Assembly (NCBI GenBank): GCA_002385465.1
Contig: DGDN01000118.1
Span: forward strand, 1 to 13,077
DNA: 13,077 nt
From: Candidatus Fermentithermobacillaceae bacterium UBA3951
Lineage (GTDB): Bacteria > Bacillota > Sulfobacillia > Fermentithermobacillales > Fermentithermobacillaceae
Direction of reading: 5' to 3'
In this document: piece after piece, positions 6,458-12,899 of the stretch
Layout of the letters: each line of letters starts with the position of its first letter
Numbering within the stretch: the stretch's first letter is position 1
The notes under the pieces: generated by a model
Databases searched by the model: none
What the model was told of the DNA's origin: nothing
The model's input: only the letters and a program-made list of their open reading frames with translations
Program-made: the position numbers and the translations under genes

Positions 6458-6532
6458 CCGCGCGAATCTGATGCGCCCGGTTGCTTGGCGCCCGTAGTCC
6501 GGCCGTTCCGGCATGAGACATTCTTACTTAGC

Positions 6533-7447
6533 TCATCCTTGCCGGAGACCGCTATCAGTGCCGCGGATTCTTCTCCCGGTCGGTCCCGACCTGACTATGG
6601 AAGATTCTCTCCCGAGAGCTTTCTTTGCTTTTCTTGCCCTCTTGCCTTCCTTGTTCCCCTCGTCTTTCTCGACTCCTTGGCTGAGGACCTTCACCCGACT
6701 GTGGACTTCTGTGACTCCTCTGGCCTTTGAAGCCGCTTCCTTGGCTGCGTCAACTTCCGCAGGGTCGTCAGTGTTCCCGACCAGAGTGACGACACCCCTA
6801 TCAACCTTGGCGCCGATGTTTTCCGTGCTTACATCGGGGTGAGACTCAAGCTCCTCTGAGACTTCGAATGCGACTCCTTTGTCCGTTATGGGACCGTCCG
6901 TGCTGACGGCAATAGATGCGTCTACCTTCGCAATGCCGGGGATGCTGCGTGCCAGCTCTTCCGCACGCCGCTTTTCCGAGAGGGAGTCGACAATTCCCTG
7001 GATCTGAGCCTCCCGCTCCACAACATCGGCCCGCAATCCATAGGCCCCCAGGTTTGGGTCCGAATCAAGGACGTTTCTCAGTTGTTCCTTGAGTTGGTCA
7101 TCCACCAGGTCCGGGCTGAGCCCCTTGGCTCCTCTCACGGTGCTCGGGACCCCTTGGTTTCCGGTATCGATGTGAGCCGCCCTGAATGCCCTGGTATCCC
7201 TGCTATCCCCTGCACCGCCGGCGTCCTTGGCAGATGTGGTACTTCGCGCATCCGCGGTGTCCCTGGCAACACTGGCATCGTGGGCGTTCCTGATAACCGT
7301 GGCGTGCCTGCCGTCTCTGCCTTCCCTGTTGTCTATCCGAGAGATCCGGTTCCCTTTACCTTGTCCGTCCTGCGTGTTATCTGGACCGCCACCATCATCT
7401 GAACCCATTTGTACCGGATGCCGGCCAATATCCGGGTCAGGCATCAT
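6533..7447 (-). CDS. Double BON-domain protein with low-complexity N-terminal region
   Basis: This 304-residue protein has two BON-type modules at about 116-181 and 190-254. The first includes IQGIVDSLSEKRRAEELARSIPGIAKVD and the second GVVTLVGNTDDPAEVDAAKEAASKARGVTEV, each with the family's glycine and the final V-x-x-V strand. BON domains in other bacteria associate with membranes or lipids and occur in osmotic-stress and secretin proteins. No signal peptide or membrane helix is visible, so it may be cytoplasmic. Residues 1-110 are rich in Asp, Arg, Gly, Ala and Thr and look disordered, and the last 40 are basic. The ATG at 7447 has AAGGGGG 5 nt upstream. It follows the ABC-2 genes on the same strand after a 113-bp gap containing a hairpin, so co-transcription is possible but unproven. 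Confidence 0.82.
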   Translation of the reverse strand: MMPDPDIGRHPVQMGSDDGGGPDNTQDGQGKGNRISRIDNREGRDGRHATVIRNAHDASVARDTADARSTTSAKDAGGAGDSRDTRAFRAAHIDTGNQGVPSTVRGAKGLSPDLVDDQLKEQLRNVLDSDPNLGAYGLRADVVEREAQIQGIVDSLSEKRRAEELARSIPGIAKVDASIAVSTDGPITDKGVAFEVSEELESHPDVSTENIGAKVDRGVVTLVGNTDDPAEVDAAKEAASKARGVTEVHSRVKVLSQGVEKDEGNKEGKRARKAKKALGRESSIVRSGPTGRRIRGTDSGLRQG

Positions 7448-7513
7448 GCGTTCCCCCTTCTCTTTAGTTATCTTTGAGGGTTCGCCCGTATATTCACCTG
7501 TGGCTGACCAATG

Positions 7514-7531
7514 AGCCGGGGTGTCCCGGCT
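7514..7531. other. Perfect 7-bp hairpin between ABC-2 permease and BON gene
   Basis: AGCCGGG-GTGT-CCCGGCT forms a GC-rich stem with a 4-nt loop. Flanking CCAAT (7509-7513 region) and ATTGG (7539-7543 region) can extend pairing after internal loops. No T run follows on either strand, so it is not a standard intrinsic terminator. It may attenuate or stabilise the transcript between the permease and BON genes. Confidence 0.4.
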
Positions 7532-7560
7532 GGAACCAATTGGACCGCTTGACCCGCCTG

Positions 7561-8550
7561 TCAGAACTGACCAAGGGTCCCCCGTACTCGCGCCACCCGC
7601 TCAAGAACCGCGAACACCGCATAGCCGAAAGCGGGGAGGACGATGGCCGATATGCCCAGTATCCAAGCCTCCGTCGACGGCGGGACTACGGTCGGATACC
7701 CTGAGACTGACCACCTGAGGAGGTCCAGTCCGTGGGTAAGCGGGATGGCCAGACTGACCTTCCGCAAGACAGGAGGGAGCACCGATACTGAGAATGTGCT
7801 TCCCGCCAAGAGGGGCAGCAAGCAATCCCACGCGTAACTGAAGAACGCCGACCTGAAAACCACAAGCGCTCCGGCGAGCACAAGCCCGTAACCGTACACG
7901 ACCAGAAGGTCCAGGGCAAAGATGGCCAGGGTGCGTGGCCAGTTGGGCCCGAGGAAGCCCGAGACGCCGAAAAACACGATCCCAAAGGTGATTGTGGCGA
8001 CGGCATTCATGGTGGACCGGATGAACTGGTAAAGAGCATTACCGGTGAGGAATGCCCACCGGGATGCCGGAGTGATGAGGACCGCTTCGGCTGTCCCGCG
8101 CCTCATCTCGGATTCAATGCTGAACCCCAGGCTGAGCTGGCCTTCAATGTAGGTCCAGAGGACCGTCGATACGAGGAGGAATGAACGGAAGTCAGAAGCG
8201 GCATCCGTGACCGCCCCGCCGGATGCAATCGTCTGAGCAGTAGCCGAAACGGAGACGGCCGGCCCCGCGGCGACGGTTGAGAACGCCTTGGCCATGAACA
8301 TCACCACGGCGAGTGAGGCCAGTGGCGATATTGGCCACATATAGAACGCCGCCGGGTAGCTCTTCCAAGATATCCACCTCTGTCGGACGACGGCCCCTAC
8401 GATTCTGAGCTCTGCCCAAAGCCGTCTCAAGGCAGTACCCGAGTTAGCACCCAAGTTGGCACCCGAGTTATCGCCCAGGTTAGGACCCGAGTGAGCACCC
8501 GAGTTAGTTCCGGAGTTAGTGCCCGAGTCAGTACGGAAGTCAGTACCCAC
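7561..8550 (-). CDS. ABC-2 type exporter permease, second subunit
   Basis: A 329-residue membrane protein with about six hydrophobic segments after residue 60 (clear ones around 72-95, 122-140, 182-205, 208-232, 240-262, 295-315). The cytoplasmic motif SEMRRGTAEAVLITPASRW (147-165) matches the coupling region of the partner permease (EEGSFEQLWLTPAPRW). The start is GTG at 8550, with AAGGGGGG 6 nt upstream; it overlaps the end of the partner gene by 11 nt. The frame is open to an ATG at 8607, but that lacks a site and would give a 68-nt overlap. Residues about 4-39 are a run of TNSG-like tetrapeptides encoded by a 12-bp tandem repeat, an odd hydrophilic extension before the first helix. With the ATPase and the other permease it should form one exporter; the substrate is unknown. 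Confidence 0.88.
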   Translation of the reverse strand: MGTDFRTDSGTNSGTNSGAHSGPNLGDNSGANLGANSGTALRRLWAELRIVGAVVRQRWISWKSYPAAFYMWPISPLASLAVVMFMAKAFSTVAAGPAVSVSATAQTIASGGAVTDAASDFRSFLLVSTVLWTYIEGQLSLGFSIESEMRRGTAEAVLITPASRWAFLTGNALYQFIRSTMNAVATITFGIVFFGVSGFLGPNWPRTLAIFALDLLVVYGYGLVLAGALVVFRSAFFSYAWDCLLPLLAGSTFSVSVLPPVLRKVSLAIPLTHGLDLLRWSVSGYPTVVPPSTEAWILGISAIVLPAFGYAVFAVLERVARVRGTLGQF

Positions 8551-8553
8551 TGA
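8434..8553. repeat. 12-bp tandem repeat array B inside the permease gene
   Basis: Nine to ten units in perfect 12-bp register from 8434, with consensus AGcACCCGAGTT. Units include AGTACCCGAGTT (8434), AGCACCCAAGTT (8446), GGCACCCGAGTT (8458), AGCACCCGAGTT (8494), AGTGCCCGAGTC (8518) and AGTACGGAAGTC (8530). Because 12 is a multiple of 3 it keeps the frame and encodes the TNSG-like repeats at the permease N terminus. It also touches the stop of the upstream permease gene at 8540-8542. Confidence 0.85.
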
Positions 8554-9391
8554 GAGCCCCCCTTTTCCTGGTGAGTGTCTCGAAGATCCTGAACACGAAG
8601 TAGCCAAACAGGGGGAAGCCCACCGCCATGACAGAAAGGACGGTCAGCTCAAGCTTAAGATCGCCCCACGTGCTGCCGCTAATCATGACAGACCGGAGAG
8701 AGGTCAAGACCCAGGATAGGGGCGTCACCCTGGCCATCCCTCTCAACCAGACAGGAAGGACCGACAGCGGGAACGTCACCCCGGCGAGTATCATGACGGC
8801 TCGATTGACCAGGTCCACCAGATGCGTCGCGTCCCGGAGGAACATGACAAGCCCTGCGTAGACGAATCCAAGACCATACATGGAGATCCAGGACAGTGCG
8901 GCTACCGTGACGAGGAGTGGCCAGTTCACGCTCAGGGGCAGTCCGAAAAACAGGTGGACCAGCAAGAGGACTGAAAGCGCCATGGTCAGGTTGATCAGCG
9001 AGTTCGCGGCTGCGTTGCCCAAGGCGAGAAGCCAACGGGGGGCAGGCGTCAGCCAGAGTTGCTCAAAAGAGCCCTCTTCCTGTTCGTCCCTGAAGGAGAA
9101 CCCGACTTCCCATAGGAGATTCGTGACCCAGTCCCAAAGGCACGCGCCGATGGCGATAAAGGCGATGTACTCGGTCGTACCTGCCCAGCGGCTGAACGCT
9201 TCCGCTCCTTGGGTTCCGGGACCCGAGAAAAACCGCGCTTGGTAGATGTAGGGCAGTATGCCGAGGAACGGAGTGACAAACCAGTGAGCGAACTGGAGAC
9301 CGTAGGCGGCTTCCTGCAAGAGCTTCTTCCGGGCGAGCGCAAGAGCCATGCGGAGGTGAGCGGCTAAGAACAGTCCGCCGTGCTTACCCAT
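8540..9391 (-). CDS. ABC-2 type exporter permease, first subunit
   Basis: A 283-residue membrane protein of normal length for ABC-2 permeases, with about six hydrophobic segments (around 33-52, 73-96, 122-148, 155-182, 193-213, 245-270). A cytoplasmic motif, EEGSFEQLWLTPAPRW (105-120), is the expected contact for the ATPase. The start is ATG at 9391, 8 nt inside the end of the ATPase gene and preceded by GAGGAGG. The longer open frame to 9487 is a shadow of the ATPase gene. The gene then overlaps the second permease by 11 nt, so the three genes are translationally coupled. The fold resembles drug, polyketide or polysaccharide exporters of the DrrB/NatB/YadH kind. Two unlike permeases per ATPase suggest a heterodimeric pore. 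Confidence 0.9.
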   Translation of the reverse strand: MGKHGGLFLAAHLRMALALARKKLLQEAAYGLQFAHWFVTPFLGILPYIYQARFFSGPGTQGAEAFSRWAGTTEYIAFIAIGACLWDWVTNLLWEVGFSFRDEQEEGSFEQLWLTPAPRWLLALGNAAANSLINLTMALSVLLLVHLFFGLPLSVNWPLLVTVAALSWISMYGLGFVYAGLVMFLRDATHLVDLVNRAVMILAGVTFPLSVLPVWLRGMARVTPLSWVLTSLRSVMISGSTWGDLKLELTVLSVMAVGFPLFGYFVFRIFETLTRKRGALSGY

Positions 9392-10466
9392 CTGCCGTCG
9401 CCTCCTCGTCCGCGGTGATCTCCACGAAGATGTCCTCAAGGTTCGGTTGCTTGACGGCGCACTCCACCATCTCCCAACCGTGCTCAAAGAGCGCGGCGGT
9501 AAGCCGGGGGATGTAGGAAGCTGCCCGTGGCCCCTTGGATGTCACTGTCCAATCTCCGCCGTTGGCGGCGCCTTCGACACTGATCCCGCAACCCACCAAG
9601 AGCCCCCGGATTAGGGGGACGGGAGATCTCTCGGGGCGGGTGTCGTCGGAGACTGCGGCTGCTGCCTTCTCATGCGGCGCTCCGGCGGCCGGCAAACGGC
9701 ATCGGATTTCCACGATATCGGCGGCGCCGCTTCGCTTTCTCAGGCCGTCCGGCGAGTCGACCGCCACAAGCTTTCCTTTGTGAATGATGGCGACGCGGGA
9801 GCACAGGTCTTGGGCCTCTTGCAGGTTGTGCGTCGTGAGGAGGACGGTATGGCCTAGCGACGCCAGTTCCTTCACAAGGCTCCTCAGGGACCGCGCGGAG
9901 TGGACGTCCAGACCTCCGGTCGGTTCATCCAGAAACAAGACCGGCGGATTGTGGAGGAGCGCCCTTGCCAGCGCCAATCGCTGCCGCATCCCCGTGGAGT
10001 AGTTCTCAACCCGCTCATCGGCCCTGTCGGACAGGGAGACGATTTCGAGCACCTCAGGTATCCTGGTTTTCTCGCGCCTGGGATCCACACCGTACATGGC
10101 GGCGAAGAAGCGCAAGTTCTCCCTTGCGGTCAGTTTCCAATAGTGGTTTCGCTCGCCGGGCAAAACACACCCGATGCTGGCGCGAACCGCGGTAGGTTGT
10201 CGAGCCACATCAAAGCCCGCCACCGAGGCGCGCCCCGACGTAGGCTCAATCAAGGTGCTCAACATGCGGATGGTTGTGGTCTTTCCGGCGCCGTTTCTGC
10301 CCAGCAGCCCGAACAGCTCGCCCGGCTCGATGTCCAGGTTGAGGCGGTCGACGGCAACCAGTTCCTTCCTGGACGCTTTCGCTCCTTCGCCCGAAGTCGA
10401 CCGGACGCGGAACACACGTGTTAGATCCTTGGTCACGATGCCCTGGCTCGTTTGTAGGTTGGACAA
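9384..10466 (-). CDS. ABC-2 exporter ATPase (DrrA/NatA-like)
   Basis: A 360-residue ATP-binding subunit. Motifs in order: Walker A GRNGAGKTT (56-64), a Q-loop region with LPGERNHYWKLTARENL (102-118) in place of the usual Q, typical of a subgroup of ABC-2 ATPases, signature YSTGMRQRL (156-164), Walker B VLFLDEPTGGLD (176-187), and switch histidine H213 in LLTTHNLQEA. About 120 residues follow the ATPase core, as in drug-export ATPases of the DrrA type. The TTG start at 10466 is supported by GGAGGTGA ending 6 nt upstream. It is first of three overlapping genes with two permeases and would power export of an unknown substrate. A strong promoter lies about 450 nt upstream, leaving a long structured leader with a short ORF. 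Confidence 0.92.
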   Translation of the reverse strand: MSNLQTSQGIVTKDLTRVFRVRSTSGEGAKASRKELVAVDRLNLDIEPGELFGLLGRNGAGKTTTIRMLSTLIEPTSGRASVAGFDVARQPTAVRASIGCVLPGERNHYWKLTARENLRFFAAMYGVDPRREKTRIPEVLEIVSLSDRADERVENYSTGMRQRLALARALLHNPPVLFLDEPTGGLDVHSARSLRSLVKELASLGHTVLLTTHNLQEAQDLCSRVAIIHKGKLVAVDSPDGLRKRSGAADIVEIRCRLPAAGAPHEKAAAAVSDDTRPERSPVPLIRGLLVGCGISVEGAANGGDWTVTSKGPRAASYIPRLTAALFEHGWEMVECAVKQPNLEDIFVEITADEEATADG

Positions 10467-10524
10467 CTAAAGTCACCTCCAGATTGCTCCGGAGAGACTT
10501 GCCGTGACGATCGGGTCGCTATGG

Positions 10525-10626
10525 CTAGATCCTCATGGCGCGGGGCTCCTGCCTTTGCAGGCGGTCCTCCTCGAGCTGAGCTGTTCTTGTCGCCAGCTCC
10601 ACCTTGCGCAGTGGCTTCTTGATCAT
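10525..10626 (-). CDS. Possible 33-residue small protein in the ABC-2 leader
   Basis: An ATG at 10626, 3 nt after AGGGA, opens a 33-codon frame ending in TAG at 10525, 58 nt before the ATPase start. The product (MIKKPLRKVELATRTAQLEE then DRLQRQEPRAMRI) is highly charged and could be helical. It has no relative I recognise. It may be a small protein, a second leader peptide, or chance. The weak ribosome binding site and short length keep confidence low. Confidence 0.22.
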   Translation of the reverse strand: MIKKPLRKVELATRTAQLEEDRLQRQEPRAMRI

Positions 10627-10743
10627 TTGTCCCTGCTAGTGGACCAGACGGCAGGCGCTCCTACTTTGGTTGCTGCTATGTGGGCATCGGATGGTGTTTG
10701 TTGAGTATGGCCGCATCTGCGCCGTCAGCGCTGGGTTTGTTGT

Positions 10744-10763
10744 CCGGGCTGATAGAGCCCCGG
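10744..10763. promoter_or_regulatory. Hairpin in the ABC-2 leader, flanked by AGCGCT repeats
   Basis: CCGGGCT-GATAG-AGCCCCGG pairs over 7 bp with one bulged base. Two copies of the self-complementary AGCGCT bracket it, at 10727-10732 and 10789-10794. The latter overlaps the last codons of the leader ORF, so a closed stem and an open form are possible depending on ribosome position. No T run follows, so this is not a classical intrinsic terminator. Confidence 0.3.
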
Positions 10764-10786
10764 GCTGCCTCTCCGGATTTTGGGTG

Positions 10787-10816
10787 TTAGCGCTCAAAGA
10801 CGGTGGAGAGGAGCAT
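10787..10816 (-). CDS. Candidate 9-codon leader peptide (MLLSTVFER)
   Basis: An ATG at 10816 is preceded at the ideal 6-nt spacing by AAGGAGGT (10830-10823), one of the best ribosome binding sites in the window. The frame ends after 9 codons in TAA at 10789-10787. It lies about 97 nt after the predicted transcription start and 320 nt before the ABC-2 ATPase. Very short ORFs with strong initiation signals upstream of drug-resistance genes often act as ribosome-stalling leaders, as upstream of erm genes and Bacillus bmrCD. Stalling by this peptide is inferred; its sequence matches no leader I know. Confidence 0.4.
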   Translation of the reverse strand: MLLSTVFER

Positions 10817-10873
10817 CCCGGCACCTCCTTGCCCGTTGTTTTCTGGTTTCTTGATCTCCTGGTTTCCTGGCTT

Positions 10874-10906
10874 CTTGGCGAATCGCTCCGCAGGAGGCTC
10901 GCCAAG
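10874..10906 (-). promoter_or_regulatory. Stem-loop at the 5' end of the ABC-2 leader RNA
   Basis: CTTGGCGA (minus strand, from 10906) pairs perfectly with TCGCCAAG ending at 10874, with an inner CTCC/GGAG stem. It begins about 7 nt after the predicted transcription start, so it would protect the 5' end of the mRNA or act as the first element of a regulatory fold. Confidence 0.4.
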
Positions 10907-10919
10907 CGTCACGCCAACC

Positions 10920-10948
10920 ATTATATGGGTTCAGGCCCGAGCATTCAA
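10920..10948 (-). promoter_or_regulatory. Near-consensus sigma-A promoter for the ABC-2 operon
   Basis: On the minus strand TTGAAT (10948-10943) is followed after exactly 17 bp by TATAAT (10925-10920). This is the best promoter match in the window. The start would be near 10913, giving a leader of roughly 447 nt to the TTG start of the ATPase at 10466. Confidence 0.6.
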
Positions 10949-11044
10949 GATAGGTCTTACCGCTGCCGGTTCCGCCTAGACTACGTTTTCGGTGAGACGC
11001 CCGAAGGTTCTCTCTCGTCTGTGACCGGGATCCAATCATGTACT

Positions 11045-11124
11045 TTTTGACGGTGATCCGACTTCGAACACCTACCTTTTGTCGCCTATCCGAGTCCGGT
11101 TGTCGCCAATCCGATTTCCAACAC
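11045..11124. repeat. Short direct repeats resembling an IS21-type element end
   Basis: Three related units occur in a row. GTCGCCTATCCGAGTCCGG (11081) and GTCGCCAATCCGATTTCC (11102) are close copies, and GACGGTGATCCGACTTCGAA (11049) is more diverged. The first and third end in AACACC. Multiple short terminal repeats with TCGCC/ATCCG cores are characteristic of IS21-family ends. No transposase gene remains in the window, so at best this is a relic. Confidence 0.3.
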
Positions 11125-11259
11125 CCTCACTCAACAAGCCATTGTGCTCCCATCACAAATGAATTCATCCACCATCAAGAATGTACATAGGACGCCTGCG
11201 TAGTATTTTGCGACAGGAGCCCATTGGTTTTGACAACTCCACACGAGGGAGGTTGTGCC

Positions 11260-11604
11260 TTGGAGACAGAAAGATCGTCATGCAAGTCAAGGATCGAAGA
11301 CCACCCCATTCTGGATTTCCCGGCAAGGAAGGAAGTGACCTTCACCTGGGAAGGTCAAGAACTCAGGGGCTACGAGGGTGAGCCGATTGCGGCCGCTCTG
11401 CATGCCGCAGGGATTAAGGTCCTGCATACTAGCCACAAGTCTAAGAGGCCCCGCGGGTTCTTCTGCGCCATTGGCAACTGTTCGTCCTGCTTGGTGGTGG
11501 TTAACGGAGTCCCCAACGTCCGTGCGTGCACAGAGAAACTGAGAGAAGGGATGCGTGTCCAAAGGCAGGAAGGCACGGGTCCCGCTCCCAGGTCGAGGGA
11601 GTGA
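11260..11604 (+). CDS. 2Fe-2S ferredoxin-like subunit of an amine/imino-acid dehydrogenase
   Basis: A 114-residue single-domain protein. Four cysteines at 69, 74, 77 and 90 (pattern C-x4-C-x2-C-x12-C within GFFCAIGNCSSCLVVVNGVPNVRACT) would hold a 2Fe-2S cluster. The order RIEDHPIL, VTFTWEGQELRGYEGEPIAAAL and the cysteine motif matches the small subunits of HcnA-like, sarcosine-oxidase-alpha-like and hydroxyproline/proline dehydrogenase systems. The start is TTG at 11260, seven nt after GAGGGAGG; an earlier TTG at 11224 is in frame but has no site. Its stop overlaps the next start (TGATG), so it is coupled to the FAD subunit, to which it probably passes electrons. The real substrate cannot be read from this subunit. 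Confidence 0.88.
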   Translation: METERSSCKSRIEDHPILDFPARKEVTFTWEGQELRGYEGEPIAAALHAAGIKVLHTSHKSKRPRGFFCAIGNCSSCLVVVNGVPNVRACTEKLREGMRVQRQEGTGPAPRSRE

Positions 11605-12899
11605 TGGCGGTGAGGACGACGGAACTGGTAATCATTGGCGCCGGCCCTGCCGGCATCTGTGCTGCGCTTGAGGCAGCTTCTCACGGGGTTAAGACAACCC
11701 TTGTGGACCGCGGGGAAGAGCTTGGGGGTCAACTCATCAAACAGACTCACAAGTTTTTCGGATGGCATAAGAAATCCGCGGGTACCCGGGGGGTCCTCAT
11801 AGCCAAAAAGCTTGCCGAAGAGGTCCTCAACAATGAGAACATCACCCTCCTAAACTCGACCGAAGCACTCGGCTACTACGACGACGGAACCCTGCTTGTT
11901 GAGACGCCCCGGGGGATCGACCGCGTTCTCGGCGACAGGCTGATCGTAGCGACAGGTGCCTCAGAGAGGATGCTCCTCTTCCCGGGCAATGACCTTCCCG
12001 GGGTTTACGGAGCAGGCGCTGTCCAGACGCTCATGAACGTCCACGGCGTGAGGCCCGGTGACTCGGTCTTGATGATAGGTTCAGGGAACATCGGGCTCAT
12101 AGTAAGCTACCAGCTTCTCCAGGCTGGTGTCCGCGTTGCGGCTGTGGTCGAAGCCATGCCTACTATCGGTGGTTACGCCGTGCATGCCTCCAAGATCAGG
12201 AGGCTCGGAGTCCCGATCATGACCAGGCACACCATCAAGGAAGCCTACGGCAAAGAACAGGTCGAGGGGGCCGTCATCTGGGAACTGGACGAAAACTGGA
12301 ACGGCATCCCAGGCACGGAGAAAGACCTCGAGGTTGATGTGGTCTGCCTCGCCATCGGGCTTACTCCCTTGGCCGAGCTCCTGTGGCAGTGCGGGGCGGA
12401 GATGGCCTACATCCCCGAACTGGGCGGGTTCGTGCCCCTCTACGACGAGACCATGGAGACCACCCGGAAGGGTGTTTTTGTCGCGGGCGACGTAGCGGGT
12501 ATCGAGGAAGCGTCGACGGCCATGGCCGCGGGTAGGATGGCCGGACTGTCGGCGGCGCGTAGCCTGGGCAAGGTGTCGGATCTCGACTACTCCAGGCTGA
12601 GGAACGAGATAGCAGGTGAACTGGAAGGGCTCCGTTCTGGGCCGGCGAGCGCCAAGATCCTGAGCGGCATAGCCAAAATGAGGGCGATGCTGCAGTCGGT
12701 GAAAGAAGCGGCTGCAGTATCTGAAGCAGAACCGGCGAATCAGCCGGCGAATCAGCCAGCGGATCAGCCGGCGAATCGGCCGGCGAAGCAAGCAGCGAGT
12801 GAACCGGCCGAAGCAGGGGACCTCCCGAAGGCGGGAGCCCGAGACTCCGAAGCGCAGGGGAACAACGGTTCAAAGTCAGAGGAGGCGGTGGGAGCATGA
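11604..12899 (+). CDS. FAD-dependent pyridine-nucleotide-disulfide-type oxidoreductase subunit (HcnB/proline-dehydrogenase-like)
   Basis: A 431-residue two-dinucleotide-domain flavoprotein. The FAD-binding GAGPAG (12-17) has an acidic residue D35 at the end of its second strand, and ELGGQL follows. ATGA (117-120) closes the first FAD segment, the second dinucleotide motif IGSGNIG is at 158-164, and the C-terminal GVFVAGDVAG (290-299) contacts FAD. This architecture is shared with HcnB and with subunits of proline, hydroxyproline and opine dehydrogenases. ATG 11604 overlaps the upstream stop, but its GAGGGAG site is only 2 nt away; GTG 11610 (VRTTELVIIG) has the better 8-nt spacing and may be the true start. 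Residues 374-431 are a Pro/Ala/Asn/Gln tail built on a 12-bp repeat and lie beyond the family's usual end. The next gene overlaps by 4 nt. Confidence 0.9.
   Translation: MAVRTTELVIIGAGPAGICAALEAASHGVKTTLVDRGEELGGQLIKQTHKFFGWHKKSAGTRGVLIAKKLAEEVLNNENITLLNSTEALGYYDDGTLLVETPRGIDRVLGDRLIVATGASERMLLFPGNDLPGVYGAGAVQTLMNVHGVRPGDSVLMIGSGNIGLIVSYQLLQAGVRVAAVVEAMPTIGGYAVHASKIRRLGVPIMTRHTIKEAYGKEQVEGAVIWELDENWNGIPGTEKDLEVDVVCLAIGLTPLAELLWQCGAEMAYIPELGGFVPLYDETMETTRKGVFVAGDVAGIEEASTAMAAGRMAGLSAARSLGKVSDLDYSRLRNEIAGELEGLRSGPASAKILSGIAKMRAMLQSVKEAAAVSEAEPANQPANQPADQPANRPAKQAASEPAEAGDLPKAGARDSEAQGNNGSKSEEAVGA
12732..12815. repeat. 12-bp tandem repeat array C in the oxidoreductase C-terminal tail
   Basis: Seven contiguous 12-bp units: CCGGCGAATCAG twice, CCAGCGGATCAG, CCGGCGAATCGG, CCGGCGAAGCAA, GCAGCGAGTGAA and CCGGCCGAAGCA. 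They encode PANQ-type tetrapeptides in frame. The first two are identical, which suggests a recent expansion. Confidence 0.85.

Larger units (their letters stand above)
6203..6532. other. Gene-free convergent region with repeats and hairpins
   Basis: The stretch between the stop codons of the RRM gene and the BON-domain gene has no credible gene. It contains the 12-bp degenerate array (6224-6341), a perfect small hairpin AACGCT-CTT-AGCGTT (6376-6390) and a terminator-like stem at 6417-6457. The remaining bases 6458-6532 show nothing notable. Confidence 0.6.
10467..11259. other. Long divergent intergenic region and leader of the ABC-2 operon
   Basis: About 790 bp between the divergent ABC-2 ATPase and 2Fe-2S genes. 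The half nearest the ATPase (10467-10950) holds a minus-strand promoter, a 5' stem-loop, a short leader ORF, hairpins and a possible 33-codon ORF. The half nearest the 2Fe-2S gene holds repeats like an insertion-sequence end (11045-11124). I found no confident promoter for the plus-strand operon. Confidence 0.6.

Noticed and set aside
10794..11039. Minus-strand 81-codon frame with GTGSGKT as a real ATPase gene
   Set aside because: It has no ribosome binding site, no further ATPase motifs, and contains the strong promoter of the ABC-2 operon. It is kept only as weak support for an element relic.
11230..11258. Exact TTGACA at 11230-11235 as a -35 box for the 2Fe-2S gene
   Set aside because: The position 17 bp downstream reads TTGTGC, not a -10 box, and it overlaps the ribosome binding site and start codon region, leaving no room for a transcript start.
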